From the NCBI RefSeq assembly GCF_964340395.1, contig NC_135569.1, positions 7,489,040 through 7,553,039 on the forward strand: a DNA stretch of 64,000 nt, written 5' to 3'. This stretch comes from Glandiceps talaboti (lineage: Eukaryota > Hemichordata > Enteropneusta > Spengelidae). The notes below the pieces were generated by a model that was not told the DNA's origin, searched no databases, and saw only the letters and a program-made list of their open reading frames with translations. The position numbers were made by a program, and so were the translations under genes. Positions 41,401 to 56,579 of the stretch are shown one piece after another (position 1 is the stretch's first letter; each line of letters opens with the position of its first letter).

Positions 41401-44400
41401 GAGGTTATCGTATTACCTAATCTGGAGCTACCGATAAAATAAACCTCCCACAAAGGTCAGGGTGACTATGAATTGATCATTTGAGGTTACAAACAATATA
41501 ACAATATTGTTCATAATACTAATTGATTAGCAGTTTTTATCACATTTCCCATGATGCAACATTCAACATGGCGTGTTTGCAAGTTCCCTATTATTACAAT
41601 GGATTAAATTAGTAAATCTCTACATGTACACTATTAGAATGCATTGTATTGCTGTCTTACCTCACTGTCAGGTAAGTTAATATAGAATGCTGGATGAACC
41701 ATTACTACCAGTTCCACATTTGTAGCAATGATTGGGTTTTGATGAATCTGACGTATTTCTCTTGCCAACTCCAACGGGTGAAGCATATTGACATTACCAC
41801 CTGAACATTTTGCACTTTCCTTGACAATTTCCATCTCACACGTGTCTCCTATACCAATGATAGAGATAGTAGTCTGTTGGCTCTTTGCATGCTCACCAAT
41901 CTATAATAAAAAACAAAAGAACCATGTTGTATCAAAGGGTATTTCATTGACACCATGTGGACATTTTCATGTATGTACAGTCGATACACAACTAGATACT
42001 AACACCTCGTGTATGAGTTTGAATATATTGATGGCTATTCAAGGAAAGAACCATATGCTTGAAGTGAACACTGCAGTAACTATGATGACCATGACTATAG
42101 AGCATAGAGACCAAGTTTGGAGACCAAGTTTAACTGTTTGACGTTGAAGACGAAGGTCGAGGTCAACTTAGATATGTAGATTTTTCAATTGAGTTAGCAA
42201 ACTTCAGGTTATCAGGCAAAATGGTTGCATTCTGTATTTGAGAACCAAAGGGACATGCAAATGTTCCATAGGTACTTGACTTTTGTGTATATTTTAGTGG
42301 AATGTGGCTCATGTATAGTAAAGATATGGCAGTGTACAGAAGAAATTGGACCTTGAAGATGGAGGTCAAGATGAATGTGTTTTCTATCTTAGCAGGACAA
42401 GCTTTCATTTATTTCATGTACACATACATTAATTGATGTATATGAGGTATACTTGTTTTTAAATTACCAAATTATGCTTTTGGGGCGGACATACTATGAT
42501 GGTAAATTTAAAGGGTCTGTCAGTCTGTATATGTGGGTAAGTATGTACATACGTATGAATTCATGTATGTAAAAATGACTTAAAATTGAGAATCACTTGA
42601 CCGATTAATAAATGTAGTTTGAATTATTATAGACACATAGACAAAGACTCACATATCCCCACCACTATTTTTGTATATTCCCCGAAAATGTTTCTACTTT
42701 TCCAACCAAAAATAAATTTGCTTCGCTTCTATCAACTTCAAACCCTTATCTTTTGTAACAGTTAGCTGTGTATTTTCTCTAGTAATGTCAGTTTATAATT
42801 TACATCTACTGTCACACCCATGTATTTTTCTCTCAACACTGTAACACCAACCGATTTTCTGATTAACTGTAATTCCTTTTGTATGATGGGCTGAGGCCCT
42901 TTACTGAATAAACTATTTATTATTATTATTATTATTACCACCACCACCATATTTATGTGATCTATGAAGTAAAAATGTACTCCTGGAATTGATTTGAGAA
43001 AATTTGACCAAAACCATGGTAGGATTTCTCACCTTGTTATAAAATGTGACATCTGATGAACCCTCACCTATTGAACCAAGTCCAACATTTGGTACACCGT
43101 CAGTACAAAGAATTATCTCTGATCCTGGTTTCTCAGACACCAACCCAACACACACAGTTAATGCTGGCCCTAAAGCTGTCGGACCAGTAATCACCATGGA
43201 AGAAATCTGGGCAGTTAGCGACCTAAACAACCAAGAAGATTTGACATTTCAATATTGTCTATTTTTTTTTGTTCAAAATTAGAATGAAATCAATGAATAG
43301 CAAGAGTGAGTTGCCATACAAAATAAAAGAGCAGCAATGGAATATACTCAAAATTATGTGGTTGCTTTAGAGAGTTATTTGTGGTAATTTGCATATTACT
43401 CATGGAATCATCATGTCATGAACAAATCTTAATTTACTCACCCCTAAGAACGTCCCCACCAAATTTCAAGCGAAAAATCTGTAGTTTTCGAGTTTTAGTA
43501 TTTTGACCAAAAATCACATCTTTTGACTCAAAACGCACATCTCTGATGTGATTATTTTGATTTGAACAATTTCCCAACTAGACACCTAAAGTAATATAAC
43601 CACCAAATATCAAAACAATCGGTCCAGCACTGAGCTTTTGACTTTGAGTTGTTTACACACACACACAGACAGAGTACACTTTGCCATGAGTATAGCACTA
43701 CTGAACCTTATCAGTTCAGTTGTGCTAAAAATGTGTGCAAGTACATGTATGTCTAGCAACATGACCATGTCCATAGCAAAAGCCAAAGGATCACGTACAT
43801 GTGTATATTGCAAAGATAACAACAGGGTAGGATAGGCAACTGGATAGTCATTCAGCAAACGAACACCTATACCTAGACTGTCGTCAGATGCTCATGCCTG
43901 TTTTTCCTACGTTTTATCTAAACTTGAGTCGTTGCGGCGCTCTGATCCGGCACAATACTACTATAATAGCATACTGATATTGAGGGCCGAGGGCCCAAGC
44001 TCGGGCCTTTGGCCCTCGATCTCTCGGGCCTTCGGCCCTCAATATCAGTATGCGATTATAGTAATGTTGTGCTGGGCTGATATAACATAGGAAAAAAAGG
44101 CGCAAGTGACTATCGACATTCTGACCTATACTTAGCATGGCAGATGTGCATAAACACTCAGCTGTTAAAACTGTCCAGTTGTGCTACAATGCCATTGGCA
44201 CTATTTTATAAACAAATAATAACATTTTTGGAGCCAAAACGCACGTCTCTGATGCAATTGTTTTCATTTAGTATACAATACTTAATACATCTACAAATAT
44301 TTGCTAAAGCCTTGCTTTCACTTATTTCGCTGGAAAACAAAATACAAAAATAGTGACCAAAACGGTTTCTTGTACATGAAGTCTGCTAATTAGTTTCGAG

Positions 44401-44860
44401 TACTAGCTGAAGACTGTAAAATACAAAAAAATTTCTAATTGCAAAAATCATTTATTATAACCACTTGTCCATGTACATACCATACACTGGCATTCATGTC
44501 TAAACCAGACCAAAAGGTCAAAGCGGTAAGTTGTCAAAGAAAACTATAATTCTTGAAACACCATTTCTAACCTGCAAGAGTTTTCAATGGAGTGTAGCCC
44601 AGTCCATCCTTTTCCTTCTGACTGACCAAATGCAAATAACTGATCATAATTGTTATTATCACATCCCGCTACTCTCACTGGATTCTGACAATCTCCATAA
44701 ACAGAAACTGTATTGGAAAATGTGACCAACACAACTTGTTTGTCTGGCATTTCCAGCTTCAATCTTTCTAGTTGCCTAAGATCAAATCATATCATACATC
44801 ATTGACTATTAGTATACAGCTACTATTAATGCAATACTGCCTAATCAGTGAAAACTATTA

Positions 44861-44901
<41 letters not shown>

Positions 44902-47146
44902 CCTTTTGCCTCAGCTGCAAGGGTACTAGTAGATGTCTATTACCCCAGTGGCTATTTTACCGAGGATGAAAGCTGAGGGAAATAGTTGATATATAACAGC
45001 AGAAGGGGTAGTATTATGTCTACCAGTGTCCAAAAAAAGCCAGACAATAAATATTTTATAAAACATCACATTCTAAGGTACAATTATTATTATTTTCATA
45101 GTAAAATGAATCACCGACAGGACTTCCATGCTACATTAATAGAACCGTTTGGAAAATAGAAAATGAATTTAGCTTCCATGTACACTGAAAATTGTGGTCA
45201 CTATATACATGTAGGTCACTGGGCCATAACACTTTATGGGGGGATGGGGGTGTAACAATTATGGTGTAAAGTGGCAAAATGCATGCACATACTATAAACA
45301 ATAAATACCTTGTTACAGCACTTTTCACACATTCCACTCTTGTTATATATTCAGGAGTAGTTCGGCCCCGACAACGACTCCATTCAGCTAAAAAGTTGAA
45401 CAAATTTCAGAATCTGATGTTTAGAAGAAAATCAGATCATGTGTCTGTCTCATTTTTAATGTGTGTAGATGTCTGTTTTGTGATTTACCCTACTGTGTTC
45501 CTTTGTTGGGTTCATAAAATATTCATTTTGATTTCTATGTACATTTGTCATGTCACCTGGACCCATCTGCTAACTTCTCTTCATCCAATCACATCCATCT
45601 TCAAATTCTAACATCCAATCACTTCCTTCCTTCTACATATCTTTCATCACATGATCTTTCCCTTATAACTATGTGCGGCATGTTAGATAAGGCAGAAGTG
45701 CAGACATGGCCGGTACGGCTACACGAGTGTAAATTTTGTGTATTTACTTCCAGGTTAGTTCATATTTTATCTCTCCAGATATTTTGTCATTTGTACCTGT
45801 ACCATTTATTTTACTATTATTCATGTTAAAATAGTCATCTGAATTTTGTATTTTTTTGTGCAAGTATAAGAGAAGTGCAGGCTTGGACAGGATGACTACA
45901 CAAGTGTAACTTTTGTGTAATATATATACTGGCAGAAATGCAGAATAAAGATAACTTCTGAGTCATCCTACAAGTTCAGAGATAAACCCAACATTACATA
46001 TACTCAACAAATACCAAGACAATCAGGTGAAGTTATTTGATTTTATATCTCTTAAACACACACACACACATACACACACACACGTAATCATGCCCATAGC
46101 ACTACTGAATGTACTCCTATGGAAAGGTATATGGATATTGGCAGCCATAGATCATTAATTCAAAATCCCTACACATGGGTTTAGTTTTCATCTGAAAATA
46201 CCCTAATCATGGGTCGCGAGTACCCAGTACAGGTAAGTTAGCCCCCTCCCGGGTACTAAACCTAGTCATGCTATTAGAATTGCCAAAAAGAAAAAGTGAC
46301 ATATTGTTTCCATTTGTTGATGCAAACTGGTACACAGCCCTTTATACCTTATAATGTATATCTACACTTTGTTGAATACATGTAGCTAGACCAACCTTGA
46401 AGATCTGGTACACTGATACCACACTTCATTGAACCACTTACATCCATACAGTAGACAATAAGGCCTTTTGAAGCAGCCTCTGCCAGTACCTCAGGAGGGA
46501 GTGCTGGTTCAAGAATGAAATCGACCTGGTCTGTTTTGGGAATCTATTGGTGATTACAAATGTTGAAGATACAGAGAAAGAGAGAAATATGATACAAGTG
46601 CCAGGCCTCTATGACGAGATAATTATTAGTTGACATCACATGACTATATAATTACAATGTACAAGAGGTATAGGCATGTATGAGATTTAATAAGAGAATG
46701 TCAATTTTGTATGCTGGGTGGTTCAAAATCATTGGGTCTGTTAATTTGGGTATAACTGGGCTATGATCCGCAGACTTCCCATCTATTTAAATTATTAGTC
46801 TCTCAGACTCTGTGTCGCCCCTTATAAAATAGAGCACTGCTACTAAAAGAGTATTCAATACAACATCGGTAGAAGAGCATTATATAGACTTCATCCAGGG
46901 CATTAGGAGATCACAAGTCATTACTCGGAGTTTCACACTTTTGGCATTTTCAACCACATCAGAAGACCCCCCAGTAGAAGTAGCTTAGTTTGACCATCTT
47001 GTCATGCAATGAAATAACCAAAATCTTACAAGAACAAAAAAAAAGCTGAACTACTCTGAAGATCGCAAAAGCATGAAACTATGAAACTCTGAGTTATGAT
47101 TTGTAACCTTCTGACTCCTTGTATTAAATTAAGTCCACTATCCCAA

Positions 47147-47193
<47 letters not shown>

Positions 47194-47209
47194 TGTGTGT
47201 GTTTGTCTA

Positions 47210-47265
<56 letters not shown>

Positions 47266-50200
47266 GTGTGTGTGTGTGTGTGTGTATAATTTGCTTTCTT
47301 GTTGACTTGATGACTCTGTTAGCAAAAACTATGTTTGGACATCTTCTGAGTTAGGTTGTTTTTATGAGTTTTTCATCATTATTTTATCAATAAACCTAGC
47401 CCAATAGCCCAAATACATGACTGTGCTAGATATACCAGAGGAAAGCTGATCATGTTTTAAGGTATACACAAAAGGTATCAATTCCAGTCCTTTTGCAGTT
47501 ATATACGTACCTCTTCTCTGTCGACATCCAAATCTTTATTTTCAAAATCACAAAATTCACTGTCAATATAAAAGTAGAGTAAGAGATTAACCCTTTCATG
47601 ACTAGAGACGAGTTTTAAATAATATGGGACCCAATTTATATGAATATTTTCATACTTACAATAATATTACTTTATTAGGAAGTAACATATCTTTAATTCC
47701 AGTCTAAAATGAAGTTGATATATGCCAAAAACTTACACAAAACAAGAATTTTGTCCAAACAATTTTGGCGGGAATGTTTTCAGTATTGAAGGGGTTAAAA
47801 TGGTGCAAGTCAAGAGTTACTACTGATGGGATTACTATAGGTTTTGTGTTAGACTAAAGATGTAACACTGTCAAAATCACATGATTATATAATACTTTCT
47901 GACACTTCTTTATCATTTCAGTTAAAATGTTCCAGATACAGCAGCTAATTTCCATCATAAAACAATGTGCTGAATACATGTACTTGATTTTCAGGGTTTT
48001 AAAAAAAAAACAATTTTAACTTCATAACATTAACAAATATATGATACATCAGGCAAGGTTACATATGGACCAGACAATTAAATGTCATTCCCCAATGTTA
48101 TTCTTTGTCCAACTTAGTAAATTCGAGTGACCTAAAGGGGCCTTGTCACTACGAGGTCATTAGACCCTTAGGTCACAAGTATTTTCTGGCTGAATGAAGT
48201 AAAATATTATGCAATGATATAACTATACCTCCTCAAGCATAATTTATGAAAAATCTGGTAAAATAACATTTTGATTCATATTTCAATGATCACAAACTCA
48301 ATCAAATAGAGACATAGATGTCATCGATGTAGAACAACCAGGGTGTATGATCCACATTTTCCCTTGAAATGCAATAACTTGGATTAAATATGATACAGTT
48401 TACGGTGTCACACACGAAGGCTATAAAGTACAACATATATATGAAAATAACATACTGGACACTTAATTCAATGTCAATTTAATATTGCTTTTAAAGTCAT
48501 TTTTTTAAAAATGTACTTATTGATAATATTTTAATTCTTACATTATATTGATAATATCTTATATTATATTGATAATATCTTCTTATATTGATAATTTCTT
48601 ATATTATATTGATAATATCTTCTTATATTAATTGATAATATCTTCTTATATTGATAATATGTTATATTATATTGATAATATCTTCTTATATTGATAATAT
48701 CTTATATTATATTGATAATATCTTCTTATATTGATGTTATATTATATTGATAATATCTTCTTATATTGATAATTTCTTATATCATATTGATATCTTCTTA
48801 TATTATATTGATAATATCTTCTTATATTAATTGATAATATCTTCTTATATTGATAATATGTTATATTATATTGATAATATCTTCTTATATTGATAATATC
48901 TTATATTATATTGATAATATCTTCTTATATTGATGTTATATTATATTGATAATATCTTCTTATATTGATAATTTCTTATATCATATTGATATCTTCTTAT
49001 ATTTAAACAATAATGTACGCCCTCCCAGCCCATAATGGACGAAAGCAAACTTTGAACGACATAATGGGCGAGGCGACAGCCGAGCCCATTATGGAGTGCA
49101 AAGTTTGCTTGAGTCCATTATGGACTGGGAGGACGTACATTATTGTTATTATTTTAAAGTTTTGCCAATTTCAGTTAATTTGTAGACCGAGAAACGCAAA
49201 ACAACGTATAATATACACAGCGCTGAACATCGTCTGCCATGTTCGGCCCGGAAGCTGAATACTAATCATAGCGACACACGTACGTACACGTACACACACA
49301 TATACCCTTCAATGAACTGCTGTGAACACAAATTTGTTTCATGAATGCGTTGTATTTTTAAACAGTGGAAACGACAATCATAAGTAACAACATACATTTC
49401 GAAAAGATACCTAGTCGTATGAAGAAACAGAACAAATAAGCTTGTATTGTTATGCTCGTTCAGGGGCCGCGATGCCCAATAACGGAGTACATTATCAGTA
49501 ATAATGTACAGCGATGACGTCACAAAATTCACTGGAATTGGTAATGCTATAATATAATAATTGATAATATCTTCTTATATTGATAATGTTATATTATATT
49601 GATAATATCTTCTTATATTGATAATATGTTATATTATATTGATAATATCTTCTTATTTATATTGATAATATCTTAAATTATTTTCTTCTTATAATATCTA
49701 AGTGGCATTTACAGATCTATGCGAAATCTGACTCACTTTGGACTTAACCTTTTCAAACTGACTGACAAGTATATATAAACACAAATAATCAAAATATTTC
49801 TGCAAATTCATGTTTGAATATGTCAGAAAGCAACAGATACATGTGCAGATTGGATGTGATCATGTTGTGATTGTAAAGACTATATTGTACAACAACTTAC
49901 CACTTCCAAGTTGCTGAGGTGTCTTTTTCCTCTGAGGCTTTCAGTTCTGACATAGCTGACAGAATAGCCTGACATTGTTTACAAAACACAGGATCTCCAG
50001 TCACCACTTCTGGTTCATTCTCCAGAGTGCCTAGACTCAGCACCAACACATTGCTATCTCCCTTCACCTCCTTCACGGCATGATCAGATCCAGAAGTACC
50101 AGCACGATCAGATCCTGCAGCACGAGTCGTAGATGTATTTTCATCAGTGGCAGATCCGCATGCACCAGTTGGATATTTAGATGAAACATCATCTTTCGTT

Positions 50201-53200
50201 GAGGGTTTGGGATCGACCAGCTTAAGATTTGCAAAACGTCTTTGGCTGGTTTGTTGTGATTCTTCTTTCTTTGCTGATGCTAAAAACCACAAAGACAATC
50301 TATTAAAAATAGCGCCAATAGTGTTGTAGCAAAACTGTAAAGTTGAGTGTTGCTATGTGAAACTTCCTTAGTAGCTGGGTGACTTTGTCATTTTTCAAAA
50401 ATATTATATACTTGACAATGTCTAAATACCTTGTGTTGTTAAATTTACTATATACACTGCCATTTGGTTGTTGTTATTGGCATGATGTGGTACTACATAT
50501 AATATACATGTATTCATTATTTTACAAACAAAGTAATGTCCATTTGTGAACTTAACTGTGTCTGACATTTGTACCAGGTTTGGTTGGAATTTTCCATGCA
50601 CGTCAGATGTGACATACATAATTTGAACACTTTTGTTTATTTGACCTCGAACATAAGAAGTCAATTGCAAGGTTAAAGGTCTCATTAAAAAGCTCATCAT
50701 AGATAATATGGGTGTACACACTTAAATGGGTTCTTTAGCTATTGCTTCCAGAATTAATGGTTAAAATCTGAATATTTGCAACAAATATGGCCGCCATTGA
50801 ACCATTATCATGAAGATCACAAAACAAAGTGAAGCGCATATGCTATTTATAGTGTCTGGTACTTGGACCAGGTTTGGTTGAATCAGCCTATGAATGTCTG
50901 AGATACAGGTGGACAGGTGGACTTCTGGGACCCAATGCAGAGTCACCTCCAGGCTTCATCGACTGGGGACTAAAAAGTGTTTGTGATATGCAGGAAATGG
51001 TTGGATTTCAATAACTGACCCTGAAGGACATGGTCAAAGCTAAAGGTCTCAAAAGAATGTTTACACTAAATGAACTGGTTTCATTTTGATAGACCCTGAG
51101 GTCAAGGTCTTAAAAGAAAGCTTGTAACTGGTAATATGGGGTAGACACTTGTCATGTATGGATTCTCTACGTAATGTTGCCATCAAATACCAAGGCAATC
51201 GATTAATGGTCTGGCGGTTTCAATTGGACTTAGTCATTTAGAAAGACACACACACACACTTACATATTTGTAAATTGTACATACATACACACAGACTATA
51301 TTTGCCATGTCAAATGCACTGCTGAACATCAGTTCAGTTGTGCTAAGAATGTATAGTCACTGACAGGTTTCACCATGGAGCAAAGAATACATTGATAGAA
51401 TATACTACATACGTATCACTTACTCGGAGACTGTTTTTGCCTATCTTTTGGTAGGTTGGTTACTGTGACTTCTTTCCTGTAATTATCCTCAATAGTAGGG
51501 TCATAGCATTCGATAAAGTCATCCTGTACAAATCGGATTGTGATAGAAGACTTGCCTACACCACCACCACCAAGTACCACAACCTACAACGCAATAATAT
51601 TAATATGTAAATATTATGTTCTCCATTTATTGCATTTTAAATAATTTGTTATCAAATGTGATAATATCAAATTGATGATATTAATGTACAGTTATAATTA
51701 ATATCATTAATTTGTCAAATGTGTTTGCAATTAAAGAAATTATTAATATTATAATATGATTAATTTGTCAAATATGTTTGTGACCAAAATCAAAATCATA
51801 AATGCAAATAACCAACAAACATTCATTGAAATGGTCTATAAGAATTCAATCAACTTTGAGAAAATCTTTTGTCGACCTTGAAACAGTGACTTAGCAGATG
51901 AAATAGCTCTGTTGTTTCTACAATTTTGCAATATATTAATTTACATGTAAGAGAGACAGACAAGGGGATCAATTCAACCTCAGATGCTGTATAGTAGAAT
52001 GCTGTTGAGAAACAGTTCAACTATGCTACAATAAACGATTTTCTGGTCCCAAGATGTATTGCGTGAGACAACATATGTTGTTAGCTTTTGCTTTGGTTTT
52101 ACTCTATTACATTTGAAAGATTATTAATTGACTTTGGCTGGTGTATACACAACATTGACTTTGTAAATGTTTCAACTAGATTAAATGAATTCAAATGCGT
52201 TTTACTTATAAGTTATATACCCTTAGGGTACGTATTCCATTATCACCATTCACACAAATGTCTTCACTATCTGATGTTAACATGCACTTTTATTGCCAGG
52301 TTAACAATATACTGTGTTTATTATCCCCCAGTGTTACATACATATATTCAGATATAACTTCACCTTAGAAATAATGGAATCGTCCAATTCAAGTGATTCT
52401 ATGTATATGGAATGATTGCATGCACTCTCATTTCTATTAAAATATGCAGCAATGTTTTTGTCATTGCATTGCATGTGCACACTACCAGTTAACACATGCA
52501 TGCAACAATGCCAGTAATCGATTCATGTGTAGCTATAAACTACAATAACATCCTAAAATATTTCTTTTTACCTTATATGATCCATCAGCACTCTTTGGTG
52601 TTTGTCTGACAAGCTCTTCAAAGCATTCTTTGATATTGACACCGGACTTGGCAGACACTTCCATTAATGTTATCCCATGATCCTTTGCAGTTTTCTGTCC
52701 CTCAGCAAGAGTCACTTTCCGATCATTTTCTAAATCAATCTTGTTGCCAACTAGAATCTAAGGAACAGATTATATTTTGTTTACATTTATGATTTTACCT
52801 AATTGCAATATCAATAGAAATATATCACAGAGCAATCAAATAGAAATAATAAGGACTGGAATCATTTTGCTAGTGGCTTCTGGGGTGTTTGGCTAACTGT
52901 GTCAATTTTTCAAACCACACGTTGATAACTATGGTTTAAATTCGGTTCACTAATTATACAAACTCAAATAAGACTAGTTTTATTGGATTCTGTCATTCAG
53001 TACCGTAAACAAGTTACAAGTGTACAGACAAAAAGCGGAAGTTTCTACCTATTAATAAATGATTCAATAAAACTCAAGGTGTGTCATATTGAGAATTAGT
53101 AAGTTGCCATAATAAAGTGGCCATATGGATGAGAATTTGGTATTTATTTTGGATTTTTATTTGATAAAACAGCTTCACCATGTTTTTCTACTTGAAAAAA

Positions 53201-56200
53201 TAATGTGATACCAAGTCCATGTTCGCAACTCAATACATTGCAAAAAGATGCAAAAAAAAGTGTAAAAAGTTTGTTATTGTACGTACAATAACAAACATTT
53301 TACACATTGTTTAATGTTTTGAAGTTTATTGAGTTGTGAACATAGACTTGGTATATGTTATTTCACATTATGTTTTCAAGTAGAAAAACATAGTGAAGCT
53401 GTTTTATCAAATAAAAATCCAAAATAAATACCAAATTCTCATCCATATGGCCACTTTAAGAAAATAGTTTTAAAAAGTCCATTTGTACATATGTAGGTAG
53501 CTTAATAGAATTTAACATTTTCATAAATACTTACAGCTGGTACAGAATCAACATGTTTGACTCGAAGAATCCAATTATAAATTGATGCTGCTTCTTCCAA
53601 AGATTCACTGGATGTGACTGAGTAGACAACAAGGAATGCTTGACCTGTACTCATGTACTGAAAGAAAGAGGGATAAACCATTTCATTTAGATCTCAAGGA
53701 CTCGGTAATTTCATCCAAAATTATTTCATTGCAGTGAAAAATGTTATTCATACCATTATAAGTATAATTTCTTCATAACCCTTTACGTTTAAAGGCTGAC
53801 AACTTAGGGATAAATTACACAGCTTTACCAGAAACCAATTATGTCTTTATAAGGGGTATAATTATCTAGAGGGGAGGTTACATAAAATTACTACTATAGA
53901 CATGTATTTCTCTTTGTTTGTACTTCTTAGCATCGAAGAACAGAAGCTGAATTTTAGGAACGTTTTTGTTGACACTGCAATGCTTGGGGGGCCCAATTTC
54001 AAAACATAACACCCTAACTTAATACAAATGAACTACAGCACATCATGAATGGGCTTGGGTGATTCACATAAATACATAATGCTATGGATGTTTTTGTGTT
54101 GGGAGAGAGGTGACATCCACATATTGGTAGCGCATGACTAGATCAAATTATGTTGAATTGTGACTTCAAAAACAAAACTCAATATTTAACACTTTATTTG
54201 AATTTAAAACCTTAAACGTTAATATTTCAATATTGTGTTAAATTATATGTGTGTGGTGGGCTGTGGTGGGATGGGGTAGGGGAGGGGAAAATAGTGTGGT
54301 TGTCTATACCAATTTGAAACTACAATATCGCTGAATAATAAAATATAGAAGTGAAAATTAATCTTAAGATTAGAGAAATGTCTCTACCTGGTCTCTCATA
54401 GCAGAAAACTCTTCTTGTCCTGCAGTATCCAATATATCCAACAAACATACCTAAAATGTAAAAAGAAATTCTATAACTCTGTGTGTTAGTGCTAAATCTC
54501 CCACACTGTATTCAAAGTGATTTACATGTACATCAGTAACCCTGGCATGCACATAATAAGTGGCATGCAAATAGGGCCGACACATTTATACTTCAACTCC
54601 CTACACAGGTATAGCATACAATCCATAGCAGCCTGTAAGCACATAGGATTAAAGTACTCGCATAGCAACCCCTATCCTACAAGGTCCCCAATTATACAGC
54701 TGGGTTGACTGGTGCATAATCATGGTTCAAATCTTGTTCAAGGATTTTATAATTCAGAAAGTATTAGCAGGTGTGCAGGATCAAACCTAACCACTGACCC
54801 ACTCAACAATTGCTTGACTTAAGCAAGTCTATGAGCTATTTTCAAACTTTTATTTGAATAAATGGTTGAAACACAAAATGTGGTCTTTTTCTTTTGTGTG
54901 AAATAGTCACCTTAAGGCCCCCCCCCCCCCCCAAAAAAAATATATATATCTGGTTCTGGTCAGCATGCGCGTGCCCTGAGATCCTTTTTTTTCGATAATT
55001 TTTGCTTTCCCGTTCCTTATTTATTCCTGATATCAGGAGAACAAGCAGCTGAAATCTACCCTACATGCCAAGACTGCTTAAATACAAAGCCTAAACTGCT
55101 TCGAAGAAAAAGGAAGTTTTTCAAGAGATAAATATGATAGAACAGAGTATGTAAAGTGTCAAAAAAATGTGTATTTACTTATTTGCAAAAAAAATAAATA
55201 TAAAATAGGGGAAAAAAAATTTGCATCGTCGCACCACTTTAGAAAGCTTACCCTGACCAGAACCAGATTTTTTTTTTTTTTGGCCTAATACTAAGTGATT
55301 GTGAAACAGTGCGGAGATCACTTATAGCCCTCAACTGGTGTTGGTGAAGGGTCTACATTGTGCAATAAATCACAGATAAAATGACATCATCACACTCATG
55401 ACCTAAGACCTTATATTTATTTATAACATGGGTGGAGTTACTTAAGCAGCCCCAACATTGTGCATGAAAGTCTCTGCACACATTGGACATTCATAGTTTT
55501 CTATAGTGTGTTAGAAACACTATTGCCTACGGACTTACTGCCAAAGAAGTGTTGAGGTAATTGGCTCATTGTTAGTGTTTACAAAACTGTATCATTAATG
55601 TTGGCATTCGATAGAGTTTCAGCCAAAAAGTACTGATGCAAAGACTCACAGATAGTGTTCTCCATTGTAATGATGAAATTCATGACTGTTTGATCGATCA
55701 ACAAAACTTTTTATAAATATAAAAATCCAAATGACTGGCTATCACCACAATTTATAGATATTTGAAGTCATTCCAATGAGATTTGTAGTCTTTTTATTAA
55801 CAATACCATCAAATAAGGCCTTGAAATTTTGAAAAAAGAAGTGGAATTTGTCCTTTCTAAAGTTAACAAACAACCTTCCATCAATCCTTCTCTCAGAGTT
55901 CATATCAAGCCCCACCGTAAGTGTAGAACATTACCACACACAGTTGAGTTGGAATTTTGTTTACAAGATTTAAGCCAGTCTTTTTCCTCAAAAGGTGAGA
56001 GTGACCAAGTTGCAATGAACAATGGTCTCAGTCTATGACATCAGGTCTGTGACAGAAGTGTAGAGAAATTACATAGAATGACATTTACAAGACAGAAATG
56101 AGGATTGATTAGGATTGATGGCAAACAAAGAATTTAATTTTGAAAAAAAAAAATCTCCAAAGGGACTGTAGGGTGGGGCCCGTCTACCATCGACTCCAAT

Positions 56201-56547
56201 TCTTCATGTACATAACAGAATCAATAACAAGTACTTTCTATGGTCACCTGTTGAAAGGTGGTGTTATTGTTCCTCATTTCTGTCTTGTAAATGTCATTCT
56301 ATGTAATTTCTTTACACTTCTGTCACAGACCTGATGTCATAGACTGAGACCATTGTTCATTGCAACTTGGTCACTCTCACCTTTTGAGGAAAAAGACTGG
56401 CTTAAATCTTGTAAACAAAATTCCAACTCAACTGTATGTGGTAATGTTCTACACTTACGGTGGGGCTTGATATGAACTCTGAGAGAAGGATTCAACTGAT
56501 TAGAAAGCATATTACTTCATATACTTTCTTGTAATAATTTAAAAAGC

Positions 56548-56579
<32 letters not shown>

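Noticed and set aside
42163-42408. Minus-strand open frame of 81 codons between permuted-Ras exons
   Set aside because: No resemblance to known domains and no splice signals joining it in phase; the neighbouring exons join without it.
49897-50298. Open frame starting [11 protein letters not shown] as a separate small gene
   Set aside because: The acceptor at 50280 and phase with the P-loop exon show it is an internal exon of the permuted-Ras gene; the upstream Met lies in the intron.
51424-54450. Interpretation as two partial or broken Ras genes
   Set aside because: All exon phases join into one frame, each G motif occurs once, and downstream zinc-ribbon and vWA exons continue the same frame.
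55829-56038. 69-aa open frame overlapping the inverted repeat
   Set aside because: No splice context or family resemblance; it overlaps one arm of the inverted duplication by chance.
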